Origin: a virus
Strand: one strand, 5' to 3'
Length of the DNA stretch: 37,870 bases
Virus record (IMG/VR): IMGVR_UViG_3300009379_000003
Coordinates: 1-37,870 of that record
In this document: positions 24,344-31,114 of the stretch, piece after piece
How positions within the stretch are numbered: the stretch's first letter is position 1
How the letters are laid out: each line of letters begins with the position of its first letter
The notes under the pieces: generated by a model
The model's input: only the letters and a program-made list of their open reading frames with translations
What the model was told of the DNA's origin: nothing
Databases searched by the model: none
Made by a program: the position numbers and the translations under genes

Positions 24344-24396
24344 GATTGAATGAATATCTAAATATAGAGCAATCGTCAAGGAATATTTTTATTAGA

Positions 24397-25905
24397 TTAT
24401 TTAAAAATATTTTGTACAAGCAAGAAAGACTGTTTTAAATTAATATCTGATAATAAAAAAATAGTTACACTAAAAATAATGAGAACACAAATCCATAAAA
24501 CAATTAACCAAAATCTTTTTTCTTTAATGAATTCCACATCATCATCAAACGAGTCATTACTAAAAATAGTTTCAATATCCTTTTCATCTAAAAGATCATT
24601 ATACTGAAGTTTTAAATTTCCATAATAATTTTCAAGTCTTTTCTTGTTTGAATTGATTTCCCATATGGAATAAAAAAGATATAAAATTGAGAGAAAAATA
24701 AGAGCACCAGATATATATGTAATATCTCGTGTAAAAATATTTTCAAATTTACCCGAGTTTATTGAATTTATTACAATAATTGTAATAAAAAATGTAATAA
24801 ATGCAAAAATATTATTTTTAAATGAATCAGCCAAAGAATTAACAATACCATTTACTTGTTTGGATAGATCAAACAATGCTTGTGAAATTTGATTTTTTAC
24901 TTCAATATATTTTACTACATTTTTTTTTAGATAAATATCATAGGATGATTTAATTGATGGTAAGACTTTTTCTTCAATTGAAAAAATATTGTTATTGTTT
25001 AAGTGAATTGTAATGATATTTCGAGCTAATCCGATCTTGTCAGTAACATGACCACCAGAAGAGTAGACCCATTTATAAATATCATAAAAAATCTGTGCTT
25101 TATCTTCTTGCAATTCATCATAAGTGATTGTATTCTCTATACAGTTATATCCATTCAGTTTAAATTCTATGGAATCATCTGTTTTTAAACTTAAAATATT
25201 GAATAAATAAGAAATACTAATAAATATTTTAGCTTTGTTAAAGAAACTACTCACTAATTTATTAGAAGTATGATTTATTAACTGAAAATCTTCTGGGATA
25301 ATTGCCATAAAATCATTATTAAATGAATGACAATGTTCTTTCATTATAGATATAAGATTTTCCCGTTCATCAATTTCAATAGATTTATTTTGAACATCAT
25401 TACCTGTACCATAAAAATAAATATTTTTGGAATTAAAACTTTCAATTTCATGAAAAACTTCAAATTTCAAATAAGAATATTTTTTTAAGATCTCTGAAAA
25501 ATTTTTAAATAAATTAATTTTTGCTAATTTATCAAGACGCTTTATAAATATATTTAAGTCATATATGGAACAAGTGTTTCCTTTTTCTTTAGAAATTCTT
25601 ATACTTACAGCTGTTGAGCTTGAGTGATCAGCCATGATGCTGTTATGATCTGAAATTTCATCAACAAAGCCAATAATGTTTGAATCACCTGTATTACTTA
25701 ATGAAGCAACCTCATCGCTGTCTGCTAAAAATGACAACTCCCATGTATCTCTATCTGGTATTTGTTTTAATACAGTTTTCAATTCTAAGTTATCTATACT
25801 TTTATCTATTTGATGAACAACTGCTTCAAAAACAGTCCAAGTTTCTGTGGCAGTAATTTCAGAATCAGAAAAGATGGATAATATTTTTTCTTTTAAATTA
25901 ACCAT
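24397..25905 (-). CDS. Unknown membrane protein, partner in an accessory pair
   Basis: 502 aa. Residues 1 to about 350 are soluble and AT-rich in coding. The C-terminus has three membrane helices: about 366-384 (FAFITFFITIIVINSIN), 395-415 (YISGALIFLSILYLFYSIW) and 468-490 (FWLIVLWICVLIIFSVTIFLL), with a coiled region between the last two. No family recognised. It overlaps the upstream 379-aa gene by 8 bases and lacks a strong ribosome site, so the two act together. A membrane effector of a defence or superinfection-exclusion pair is a reasonable guess, no more. Confidence 0.6.
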   Translation of the reverse strand: MVNLKEKILSIFSDSEITATETWTVFEAVVHQIDKSIDNLELKTVLKQIPDRDTWELSFLADSDEVASLSNTGDSNIIGFVDEISDHNSIMADHSSSTAVSIRISKEKGNTCSIYDLNIFIKRLDKLAKINLFKNFSEILKKYSYLKFEVFHEIESFNSKNIYFYGTGNDVQNKSIEIDERENLISIMKEHCHSFNNDFMAIIPEDFQLINHTSNKLVSSFFNKAKIFISISYLFNILSLKTDDSIEFKLNGYNCIENTITYDELQEDKAQIFYDIYKWVYSSGGHVTDKIGLARNIITIHLNNNNIFSIEEKVLPSIKSSYDIYLKKNVVKYIEVKNQISQALFDLSKQVNGIVNSLADSFKNNIFAFITFFITIIVINSINSGKFENIFTRDITYISGALIFLSILYLFYSIWEINSNKKRLENYYGNLKLQYNDLLDEKDIETIFSNDSFDDDVEFIKEKRFWLIVLWICVLIIFSVTIFLLSDINLKQSFLLVQNIFK

Positions 25906-27037
25906 GATTATTCTTTTTTTCTTCAGGTGCTTTTGGGAATTGACTGTAACCAGAATCAGTTTGTATTCTTATACATTTGTTCCCATCAGAATCTGTAACA
26001 GCTACAATGATATTCTCCTTTACATTATCTTTTAATAATAAGTCAATATTATTTTCTAATTTATATTTCCTTCGCTTAAATGATTTAAGCTTTGAATCTA
26101 TAATTTCAAAGTGTGTTTCAAACTTTGATTTTTCAGTTACTTTGGAAGGTAATTCATTAAGAGTTTTTTTCAGTTCTTCAATATTTAATTCTGAATTTTC
26201 CGGTCTGTAATCGCCAATTACATATTCGATCATTTCTTTATATTTAAAGACAGGCCTTGTCTGATAATACCCAAGTAAATTTCCATATAAATTATAATAA
26301 TCATCTTTATATTTTTTTGTTTTAGAACTTATAATTTTTTTAATCATATTAAATGAATTATAAGTACTTGCTGCATCATCTGTAACTTGTATTGTTCCGC
26401 AAAAATCTCTCCACCAATATTCTGCAATATTTGTTTTCCCATGATCTCCAAGCTGGATTGAATTAATTTCAATATTGTCATCTATAATTTCGTAGTCAAT
26501 AATACAAACTTTATATACTTTATGTTTGCAAGGTAGTCCTTCTTTTGTCAAATTTTCATCATCGATTATAGAGGTATATTCAACTTTCGCAGCAATAAAT
26601 TTTTTAATATCTTCATTCTCTTTATTATCAATTATAGTTATAAATAATGACCCTTTTAGGATTTCAGTAAATCTATCTAACTTTTCTTGTTTATAATGCT
26701 CTATGCTTAACAATTTATTCGCCATTCGTTTTGATGCAATGTTATATTTTTCAATATAATCATTAGTATTATCAGAAGTTGCAATAGAATTATGATATTC
26801 TGTTGCAATAGTTCGAAAAAGAGTATTAAATTCGGTTGTATCCGACTCAAATTCATACAATCTTGTATCAACATCTTCAATCTTTTTTATTAAATCAACA
26901 AACCAATCTTTAAAATTTCCTGTTTCAATATTTTGAACGGCCTCCTGTACCAATTCCTTTTCGATATCAAGGTTAAAGCGTTTCAAAAAGATTTGGTCAA
27001 ATATTATTGGAGTTTTGTCCTCAATTTTCTTATTCAT
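25898..27037 (-). CDS. Unknown 379-aa protein, first gene of an accessory pair
   Basis: The sequence is rich in Ile, Asn, Lys and Glu. A central part (KLDRFTEILKGSLFITIIDNKENEDIKKFIAAKVEYTS and NIAEYWWRDFCGTIQVTDDAAST) faintly recalls the nucleoid-associated NA37/YejK family, but I am unsure. GGAG precedes the ATG, and a TATAAT box lies upstream (complement of 27102..27107). A terminator separates it from the next unit upstream, so this pair looks like an independently expressed cargo unit (moron). Lower GC than the late genes. Confidence 0.55.
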   Translation of the reverse strand: MNKKIEDKTPIIFDQIFLKRFNLDIEKELVQEAVQNIETGNFKDWFVDLIKKIEDVDTRLYEFESDTTEFNTLFRTIATEYHNSIATSDNTNDYIEKYNIASKRMANKLLSIEHYKQEKLDRFTEILKGSLFITIIDNKENEDIKKFIAAKVEYTSIIDDENLTKEGLPCKHKVYKVCIIDYEIIDDNIEINSIQLGDHGKTNIAEYWWRDFCGTIQVTDDAASTYNSFNMIKKIISSKTKKYKDDYYNLYGNLLGYYQTRPVFKYKEMIEYVIGDYRPENSELNIEELKKTLNELPSKVTEKSKFETHFEIIDSKLKSFKRRKYKLENNIDLLLKDNVKENIIVAVTDSDGNKCIRIQTDSGYSQFPKAPEEKKNNHG

Positions 27038-27123
27038 TTTATTCTCCAGCTGTGGTTAATTGATAACTAATTTATTATCGGTTTTTTTTAAATTAAAATA
27101 CATTATAGAGCTTAAATGTAAAC

Positions 27124-27151
27124 AAAAAAATAGCTCCAAAAGCTGTTTTTT
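27124..27151 (-). terminator. Intrinsic terminator after the 83-aa gene
   Basis: On the minus strand AAAACAGCT and AGCTATTTTTTT flank a five-base loop, 9 bases past the stop codon at 27160. It ends the small upstream unit before the accessory pair. Confidence 0.65.
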
Positions 27152-27159
27152 CTATCAAA

Positions 27160-27411
27160 TTATTTAATAATCTCTTCCAGAATATTCCTCTGCTTCTCAA
27201 TCCGATCCTCAATATCCTGAATCCCAATATCTTTACCATACTTCCCCAGGGTAATCAGCAATGAATCAATAATAGATTTAACTTCCCTGGGAATATCTTC
27301 ATAACTTTCATAAATTAAAAGCTGCTTGTTGATGAAATCCTCTAATTCATTTTCCTTTTCCCGGAAAACATTCAGCTGGGCCAGTTTTTCAGTACCGAGT
27401 GGTTTTAGCAT
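27160..27411 (-). CDS. Small coiled-coil protein of unknown function
   Basis: 83 aa, acidic, almost wholly helical (EKENELEDFINKQLLIYESYEDIPREVKSIIDSLL, then IGIQDIEDRIEKQRNILEEIIK). AGGAG lies 6 bases before the ATG. No family recognised. Terminators lie on both sides, so it forms its own transcription unit among the accessory genes. Confidence 0.6.
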   Translation of the reverse strand: MLKPLGTEKLAQLNVFREKENELEDFINKQLLIYESYEDIPREVKSIIDSLLITLGKYGKDIGIQDIEDRIEKQRNILEEIIK

Positions 27412-27505
27412 ATGATTCTCCTGTTTTTAATGATTTTAAGAAGAACTGTATGGATTTATATGGGAATATATAGCAGGGTTGTTTTTTGGAGTCAATGTTT
27501 ATTGC

Positions 27506-27536
27506 AAAAAAAACAGCCACTGAAGGCTGTTTTTTT
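27506..27536. terminator. Bidirectional intrinsic terminator
   Basis: AAAACAGCC (27510..27518) and GGCTGTTTT (27525..27533) form a perfect 9-bp stem with A-runs on one side and T-runs on the other. It lies after the stop of the 215-aa gene. Confidence 0.9.
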
Positions 27537-27562
27537 AATTTAGTTTTTATGAAATAAAATTA

Positions 27563-28210
27563 TTATTCAATAGTAATCATGGCGGAAATTGGATTCACAC
27601 CCCATGAACCATTGATATCCGGATTTCGGGGACCGGATTCACATATTACATTCGGAGTCATTATATAATTTTTTGAATCACCCTGTATTTTTAAAGATAC
27701 TTTAAATGATTTCAGCACATCACCATTTTGTCTTATTTTTTCAATTTTATAGAAATGTATTTTTTGGTAATACTGATTTTTTAATTTGTTAGCCAGTAGT
27801 TTCACATCCTGTCTGTTCCGCCAGGTGTCTGTAGTTTTATAGACAGCCTGCTCAAATTCACCTCTTTTAATTGCATGGAGATAATACTTTAAAATATTTT
27901 TTGCAGCTTTTGTGTTTTCATCCATATCAATATTTGAAATTGGTGATGATTCTTTTTCCTTTAATTTACTTTTTCCCTCTGTTTCATCAATACTTTTCTC
28001 TGGTTCCATTAATTTTGCAACAGCTGGTTTATCCTTGGAAGTTTGCTTTGTTTGTGGTGTTTCAAGAAAAATTAGAGAAACCGAGAAAATTAGAATAAAA
28101 TAACCAAAAACCTTCCACCTGCTGGGATTTGTGTGCCATATCAAAATCTCAGGTTTCACAAAACCAACAATTGCAAAAACAACTGCTATTAGTGATAAAA
28201 ATAGATACAT
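27563..28210 (-). CDS. Membrane-anchored protein with extracytoplasmic domain (moron)
   Basis: 215 aa. Two hydrophobic helices at the N-terminus (about 2-20 and 33-50), a charged linker (about 52-95), then a C-terminal domain of about 110 residues (AAKNILKYYLHAIKRGEFEQAVYKTTDTWRN...) that looks like an NTF2/SnoaL-type alpha+beta fold. It has its own promoter and terminator. Lysogenic-conversion proteins that block superinfection have this plan, but the function is not shown. GGAGG precedes the ATG by 6 bases. Confidence 0.6.
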   Translation of the reverse strand: MYLFLSLIAVVFAIVGFVKPEILIWHTNPSRWKVFGYFILIFSVSLIFLETPQTKQTSKDKPAVAKLMEPEKSIDETEGKSKLKEKESSPISNIDMDENTKAAKNILKYYLHAIKRGEFEQAVYKTTDTWRNRQDVKLLANKLKNQYYQKIHFYKIEKIRQNGDVLKSFKVSLKIQGDSKNYIMTPNVICESGPRNPDINGSWGVNPISAMITIE

Positions 28211-28266
28211 ATCATTCCTCCAAAAAATTTAATTTGCCAGTTCAACTATTCCTTATGGCACAGGAC

Positions 28267-28296
28267 AATATAAAAAACGATAGAATAGTATGTCAA
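28267..28296 (-). promoter_or_regulatory. Promoter of the 215-aa gene
   Basis: A perfect TTGACA (complement of 28291..28296) and TATATT (complement of 28267..28272) spaced by 18 bases, about 55 bases upstream of the start codon. A repressor-operator-like site lies 38 bases further upstream. Confidence 0.7.
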
Positions 28297-28333
28297 GAAG
28301 CCATTATAAAAAAATGCTTTTTTTTATCAATAA

Positions 28334-28345
28334 ACTGTATACTAT
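28334..28345. promoter_or_regulatory. Operator-like site upstream of the 215-aa gene
   Basis: Read on the minus strand this is ATAGTATACAGT, 10 of 12 matches to the operator core ACAGTATACTGT of the early promoter. It lies downstream of the repressor gene and upstream of the moron promoter, so the repressor may also regulate this gene. Confidence 0.4.
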
Positions 28346-28415
28346 TGTGTTTTCGTAGAATTGGAGCAAGGTTTTAATGACGATACTGATAATAGATATT
28401 TCTGAAAGGAACTGA

Positions 28416-28940
28416 TCAAGCAGTTTCCCCTTTTTGAATTTTTTTTCCGGCTGCAGCCTTCTTTTGATCTCTTTCTTTATCCACTTCATAATTAATGTGA
28501 TCTTTTGTCATGTTGAGATAGTGTTCATCACTGATTTCATCAATCCCGGCAATTATGAATTTTTTTACGTCTGATAAATCTCTGAACCAGGCAGTTCTGG
28601 ATATTTTTTCCACATCATCTACCTGTGGATAATTTTCAGCACCTCCATCCAGTACATCAAGGCCATTATTGTTGACATTGATTGATTTTTCATATTGGGC
28701 ATGTTCTTCCTGACATGTTTTTTCTGACATATCAGATACAAACATTTCACCTTCACCCGTAAGGAGCCAATTTATATTCACATTAAAATTTTTTACTAAT
28801 GCATATAGACTCTGTTCAGAAAGCCCTTTTGAACGACCTTTCAATAATTCAGTTATAGCATTTCCTGAAATACCAATTTTTTCAGCAAATTCTTTTTGAT
28901 TTAACCCAGTAAACTGTATTATTTCTTTTATTCTGTGCAT
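28416..28940 (-). CDS. Phage repressor, XRE/cI-type
   Basis: About 174 aa from ATG 28940 (the frame could begin at TTG 28949). The N-terminal HTH is clear: IKEIIQFTGLNQKEFAEKIGISGNAITELLKG, then NVNINWLLTGEGEMF, the typical end of XRE DNA-binding domains. The C-terminal half (about 80-174) is charged and lacks the Ser-Lys protease signature of LexA-like repressors, so induction is unlikely to be self-cleavage. It is divergent from the early operon, and operators overlap its promoter, so it likely regulates itself. Confidence 0.88.
   Translation of the reverse strand: MHRIKEIIQFTGLNQKEFAEKIGISGNAITELLKGRSKGLSEQSLYALVKNFNVNINWLLTGEGEMFVSDMSEKTCQEEHAQYEKSINVNNNGLDVLDGGAENYPQVDDVEKISRTAWFRDLSDVKKFIIAGIDEISDEHYLNMTKDHINYEVDKERDQKKAAAGKKIQKGETA
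28906..28917. promoter_or_regulatory. Repressor operator, site 1 (within the repressor gene start)
   Basis: CCAGTAAACTGT, 10 of 12 matches to ACAGTATACTGT, inside the first codons of the repressor gene. Confidence 0.45.
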
Positions 28941-28955
28941 TTTTTCCAAAAAATC

Positions 28956-28967
28956 ACAGTATAATGG
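28956..28967. promoter_or_regulatory. Repressor operator, site 2
   Basis: ACAGTATAATGG, 10 of 12 matches to the palindromic site, 16 bases upstream of the repressor start. On the minus strand it contains TATACT, the probable -10 box of the repressor promoter, so binding would limit repressor synthesis. Confidence 0.6.
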
Positions 28968-28976
28968 GTTTTTTTA

Positions 28977-29005
28977 TTGACGACCACAGTATACTGTATT
29001 ATATT
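28977..29005 (+). promoter_or_regulatory. Early promoter with embedded operator
   Basis: TTGACG (28977..28982) and TATATT (29000..29005) are spaced by exactly 17 bases. The spacer contains the perfect palindrome ACAGTATACTGT (28986..28997). This arrangement lets repressor block polymerase directly. It drives the rightward early operon that starts at 29115. Confidence 0.8.
28986..28997. promoter_or_regulatory. Repressor operator, site 3 (perfect palindrome)
   Basis: ACAGTATACTGT is a perfect 12-bp palindrome in the spacer of the early promoter and is the best of four related sites near the repressor gene. Confidence 0.75.
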
Positions 29006-29046
29006 AGTTTAAAGCATAAGCCTTATAGCTTTTAGGCTGAAAACAT

Positions 29047-29060
29047 ACCGGAATTCCGGT
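29047..29060. promoter_or_regulatory. 14-bp perfect palindrome in the early leader
   Basis: ACCGGAATTCCGGT, a perfect palindrome without loop, lies about 55 bases before the Ner-like gene, downstream of the early promoter. Palindromes of this kind bind dimeric regulators; Mu Ner binds in the same interval. It differs from the repressor operator. Confidence 0.45.
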
Positions 29061-29114
29061 TTTAATTCAACCTAACGGCTTACAACTTTCAACCTTACTA
29101 AATAGGAGCATGAA

Positions 29115-29381
29115 ATGACAAGAAAAAATTTAAAAATTATTATGCAAATTAAAAATTTTTCACTTATTAAAATTGCTAATCAATTAAAAGTTTCAACAAC
29201 CGTTGTTTATGAAGTAGTCAACGGAGCAAAATCCTCAAAACGTATCGAAGCCGCCCTTGAAGAAGCCTTCAGCCTTCCCATTGAAAAAATCCGCAAAGCA
29301 TGGAACGACAAAGGCGCACCTGAAATCACACCTGAAATTAAAAAGGCTTTTAATGAACTTGGCGTATCGGTTCCGGCTTAG
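29115..29381 (+). CDS. ner: Ner-like early regulator (HTH)
   Basis: 88 aa, basic N-terminus with a lambda-repressor-type HTH (FSLIKIANQLKVSTTVVYEVVNGAKSSKRIEAALEEAF) as in the Ner/Nlp group. It is the first gene of the early operon, divergent from the repressor, as in Mu, where Ner turns down early and repressor transcription. AGGAG precedes the ATG by seven bases. Confidence 0.78.
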   Translation: MTRKNLKIIMQIKNFSLIKIANQLKVSTTVVYEVVNGAKSSKRIEAALEEAFSLPIEKIRKAWNDKGAPEITPEIKKAFNELGVSVPA

Positions 29382-29436
29382 GGGGAGAGATTTTATTTCA
29401 ACAAATTAATAAAACCACAGCAAGGAGGAAAGCCTA

Positions 29437-29616
29437 ATGAAAAGTTTTATGAGTTGGGAAGTCGGCGGAAATAGTCTTGAAAAACATCTCGCTGACCAAA
29501 GAAAGGAAATGAACAAAGCCAGAGGCAAAGTAAAAAGACGATCAAGTTTTACAAGAGCGGAAGAACGTGATCTCCGTAGAAGTTACAACCCATATAAATG
29601 CGGGATTCAAACATGA
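29437..29616 (+). CDS. 59-aa basic early protein
   Basis: Begins MKSFMSWEVGGNSLEKHLAD; rich in Arg and Lys in the second half (RGKVKRRSSFTRAEERDLRRSYN). A strong AAGGAGG site lies 8 bases before the ATG. The TGA overlaps the next ATG (ATGA at 29613..29616). No family recognised; small size and charge suggest nucleic-acid or protein binding. Confidence 0.55.
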   Translation: MKSFMSWEVGGNSLEKHLADQRKEMNKARGKVKRRSSFTRAEERDLRRSYNPYKCGIQT

Positions 29617-29774
29617 CACAAAAATATAATGAAATGAATGGTAACTGGAGACCGGGCAGAACAATCAACATGGTTAGCCATATAAAAAATGGACAAAAGA
29701 TATTTATACCTGAATTTGAAAAGGAGGAATGTTATGGGACAGGCACTGAACACAAATCCACACCCCATGCTTAA
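29613..29774 (+). CDS. 53-aa early protein
   Basis: Begins MTQKYNEMNGNWRPGRTIN. Coupled to the upstream gene by ATGA. Its last 14 codons overlap the start of the next gene, whose ribosome site AAGGAGG lies inside it. No family recognised, and it could be non-coding leader. Confidence 0.4.
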   Translation: MTQKYNEMNGNWRPGRTINMVSHIKNGQKIFIPEFEKEECYGTGTEHKSTPHA

Positions 29775-29982
29775 AGATGGACTCTATCATAAACGGGTTG
29801 CAGGAAGTATGATCTGTGTTGGGGATGATCTGTATAGTGTTGATTCAACACTTAATGATCATCATGTTTATGTAAAAGTTGAAGGTGGTGAAATTTATCT
29901 GTGCAGTTCAACAGGTGATCAGATTTGCCGGCTGGAAAAAATCAATTCAAGTCCAACAGGTATAATGAGGGCTGTAATATGA
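29734..29982 (+). CDS. 82-aa early protein of unknown function
   Basis: Begins MGQALNTNPHPMLKDGLYH. I use ATG 29734 because AAGGAGGA stands just before it; the frame is open from 29689. The beta-rich sequence has GSMICVGDDLYSVDS and GGEIYLCSSTGDQICRLEK, like a small beta-barrel. The TGA overlaps the next ATG. Confidence 0.55.
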   Translation: MGQALNTNPHPMLKDGLYHKRVAGSMICVGDDLYSVDSTLNDHHVYVKVEGGEIYLCSSTGDQICRLEKINSSPTGIMRAVI

Positions 29983-30254
29983 ATAAAAATCCTTCATTAA
30001 CAATCCTGCATAACATGCTGCTTAATGCTGACAGGATAAAGCCCTGGGTTGCTGAAGAACTGGCAATCCAAGCTTGTATACCAGTATCATCTGCCTACAG
30101 ACATTTAAAAAATTTAGCTGATGCTGAAATGATAAATCGTACCACATCAGGTTATGTACTCAATGAAATAATCCTTGAGGCAGGACCAAAAGCACAGATG
30201 GCTCTGGCTCGACTTACAACAAAGAATTTCAAGGAGAAATTGTATGGGAAATAA
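29979..30254 (+). CDS. Winged-helix DNA-binding protein
   Basis: 91 aa from ATG 29979 (ATGA coupling to the upstream gene). The HTH is of the IclR/MarR type: RIKPWVAEELAIQACIPVSSAYRHLKNLADAEMINRTTSGYVLNE. Probably an early transcription regulator of the phage. Overlaps the following gene by 11 bases. Confidence 0.68.
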   Translation: MNKNPSLTILHNMLLNADRIKPWVAEELAIQACIPVSSAYRHLKNLADAEMINRTTSGYVLNEIILEAGPKAQMALARLTTKNFKEKLYGK

Positions 30255-31101
30255 AGATGTAATTAAACACATGGATTTTGAGATACCTACAGAAATTATT
30301 GACGAAGAAACTGGTGAACAACTGCCGGCGGATCCTGAAAAAATAAATAAAGCCTTAATGCTGATTAGTGATGTACAGCACGATACTCTCAGAATGGCAA
30401 AAAATATAGGAATGTTTTTTGAAGAGAGACTTTACCTTTATGTAGGACTTACAAAAACAGAGGCAGCACAAAAATGTTTTGGACTACATATTGATACAAT
30501 CAGAAAGTTTATCCGAATTAATCAGACATTCGGCGATCAAATTGACCAGTTTATGCATCTGGGTGTAACAAGAATGGATAAACTAACAGGTCTACCGGAA
30601 GAACAAAAACAGGAATTGCTTCAGCAACAATCAATAACTCTGGATGATGGGTCAGTAATAAGCATTAAGGATCTTAAGGAAATTAAAACATCTGATCTGG
30701 AAAAAACCCTCAAAGCTGAAAGGTTAAAAAGTTCAAGGCTGAATGTTCAGAACACAGAAATGAAAGAAGAATATGAAGCAGAAATAAACAATCTCAAAAC
30801 AGAAAATCAGCATCTTAACAACCTGATAGACATCCCTGAAGATGAACAAAAGTTTCATAAAAAAATTACAAAACTAAATGAAGCCCGGCATAAAATCTAT
30901 GAAGCCCAGGCAAACATTCATGCCGCATTTCTTAACATACATCAGATTCAACTGGATAATGACAATAAATCAATCGTATCTGAAGTTGAAGGCTTTATGA
31001 TAGCAAACGCAAAACGTTTGCTCGACCTTGAAGCTGAGTATGGAACTCAACTGGGATACTATAAAGAATCGCTAAAAACCATGGCCGGTGAACCTGCATA
31101 G
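30244..31101 (+). CDS. Coiled-coil early protein before the transposase gene
   Basis: 285 aa from ATG 30244, with AAGGAG 8 bases upstream. The N-terminal 110 residues contain KALMLISDVQHDTLRMAKNIGMFFEERLYLYVGLTKTEAAQKCFGL, resembling DUF3102-like helical regions in phage and plasmid proteins, with an HTH-like part (GLTKTEAAQKCFGLHIDTIRKFIRIN). The rest (about 160-235) is coiled coil. Precedes the transposase as an accessory gene does in Mu-like phages; role unknown. Confidence 0.6.
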   Translation: MGNKDVIKHMDFEIPTEIIDEETGEQLPADPEKINKALMLISDVQHDTLRMAKNIGMFFEERLYLYVGLTKTEAAQKCFGLHIDTIRKFIRINQTFGDQIDQFMHLGVTRMDKLTGLPEEQKQELLQQQSITLDDGSVISIKDLKEIKTSDLEKTLKAERLKSSRLNVQNTEMKEEYEAEINNLKTENQHLNNLIDIPEDEQKFHKKITKLNEARHKIYEAQANIHAAFLNIHQIQLDNDNKSIVSEVEGFMIANAKRLLDLEAEYGTQLGYYKESLKTMAGEPA

Positions 31102-31114
31102 TATGGAGAAACCA

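Noticed and set aside
24344-24379. TTG start of the small HTH gene at 24379
   Set aside because: The TTGACG there reads better as a -35 box with TATTCA 17 bases downstream; the HTH domain is complete from ATG 24343.
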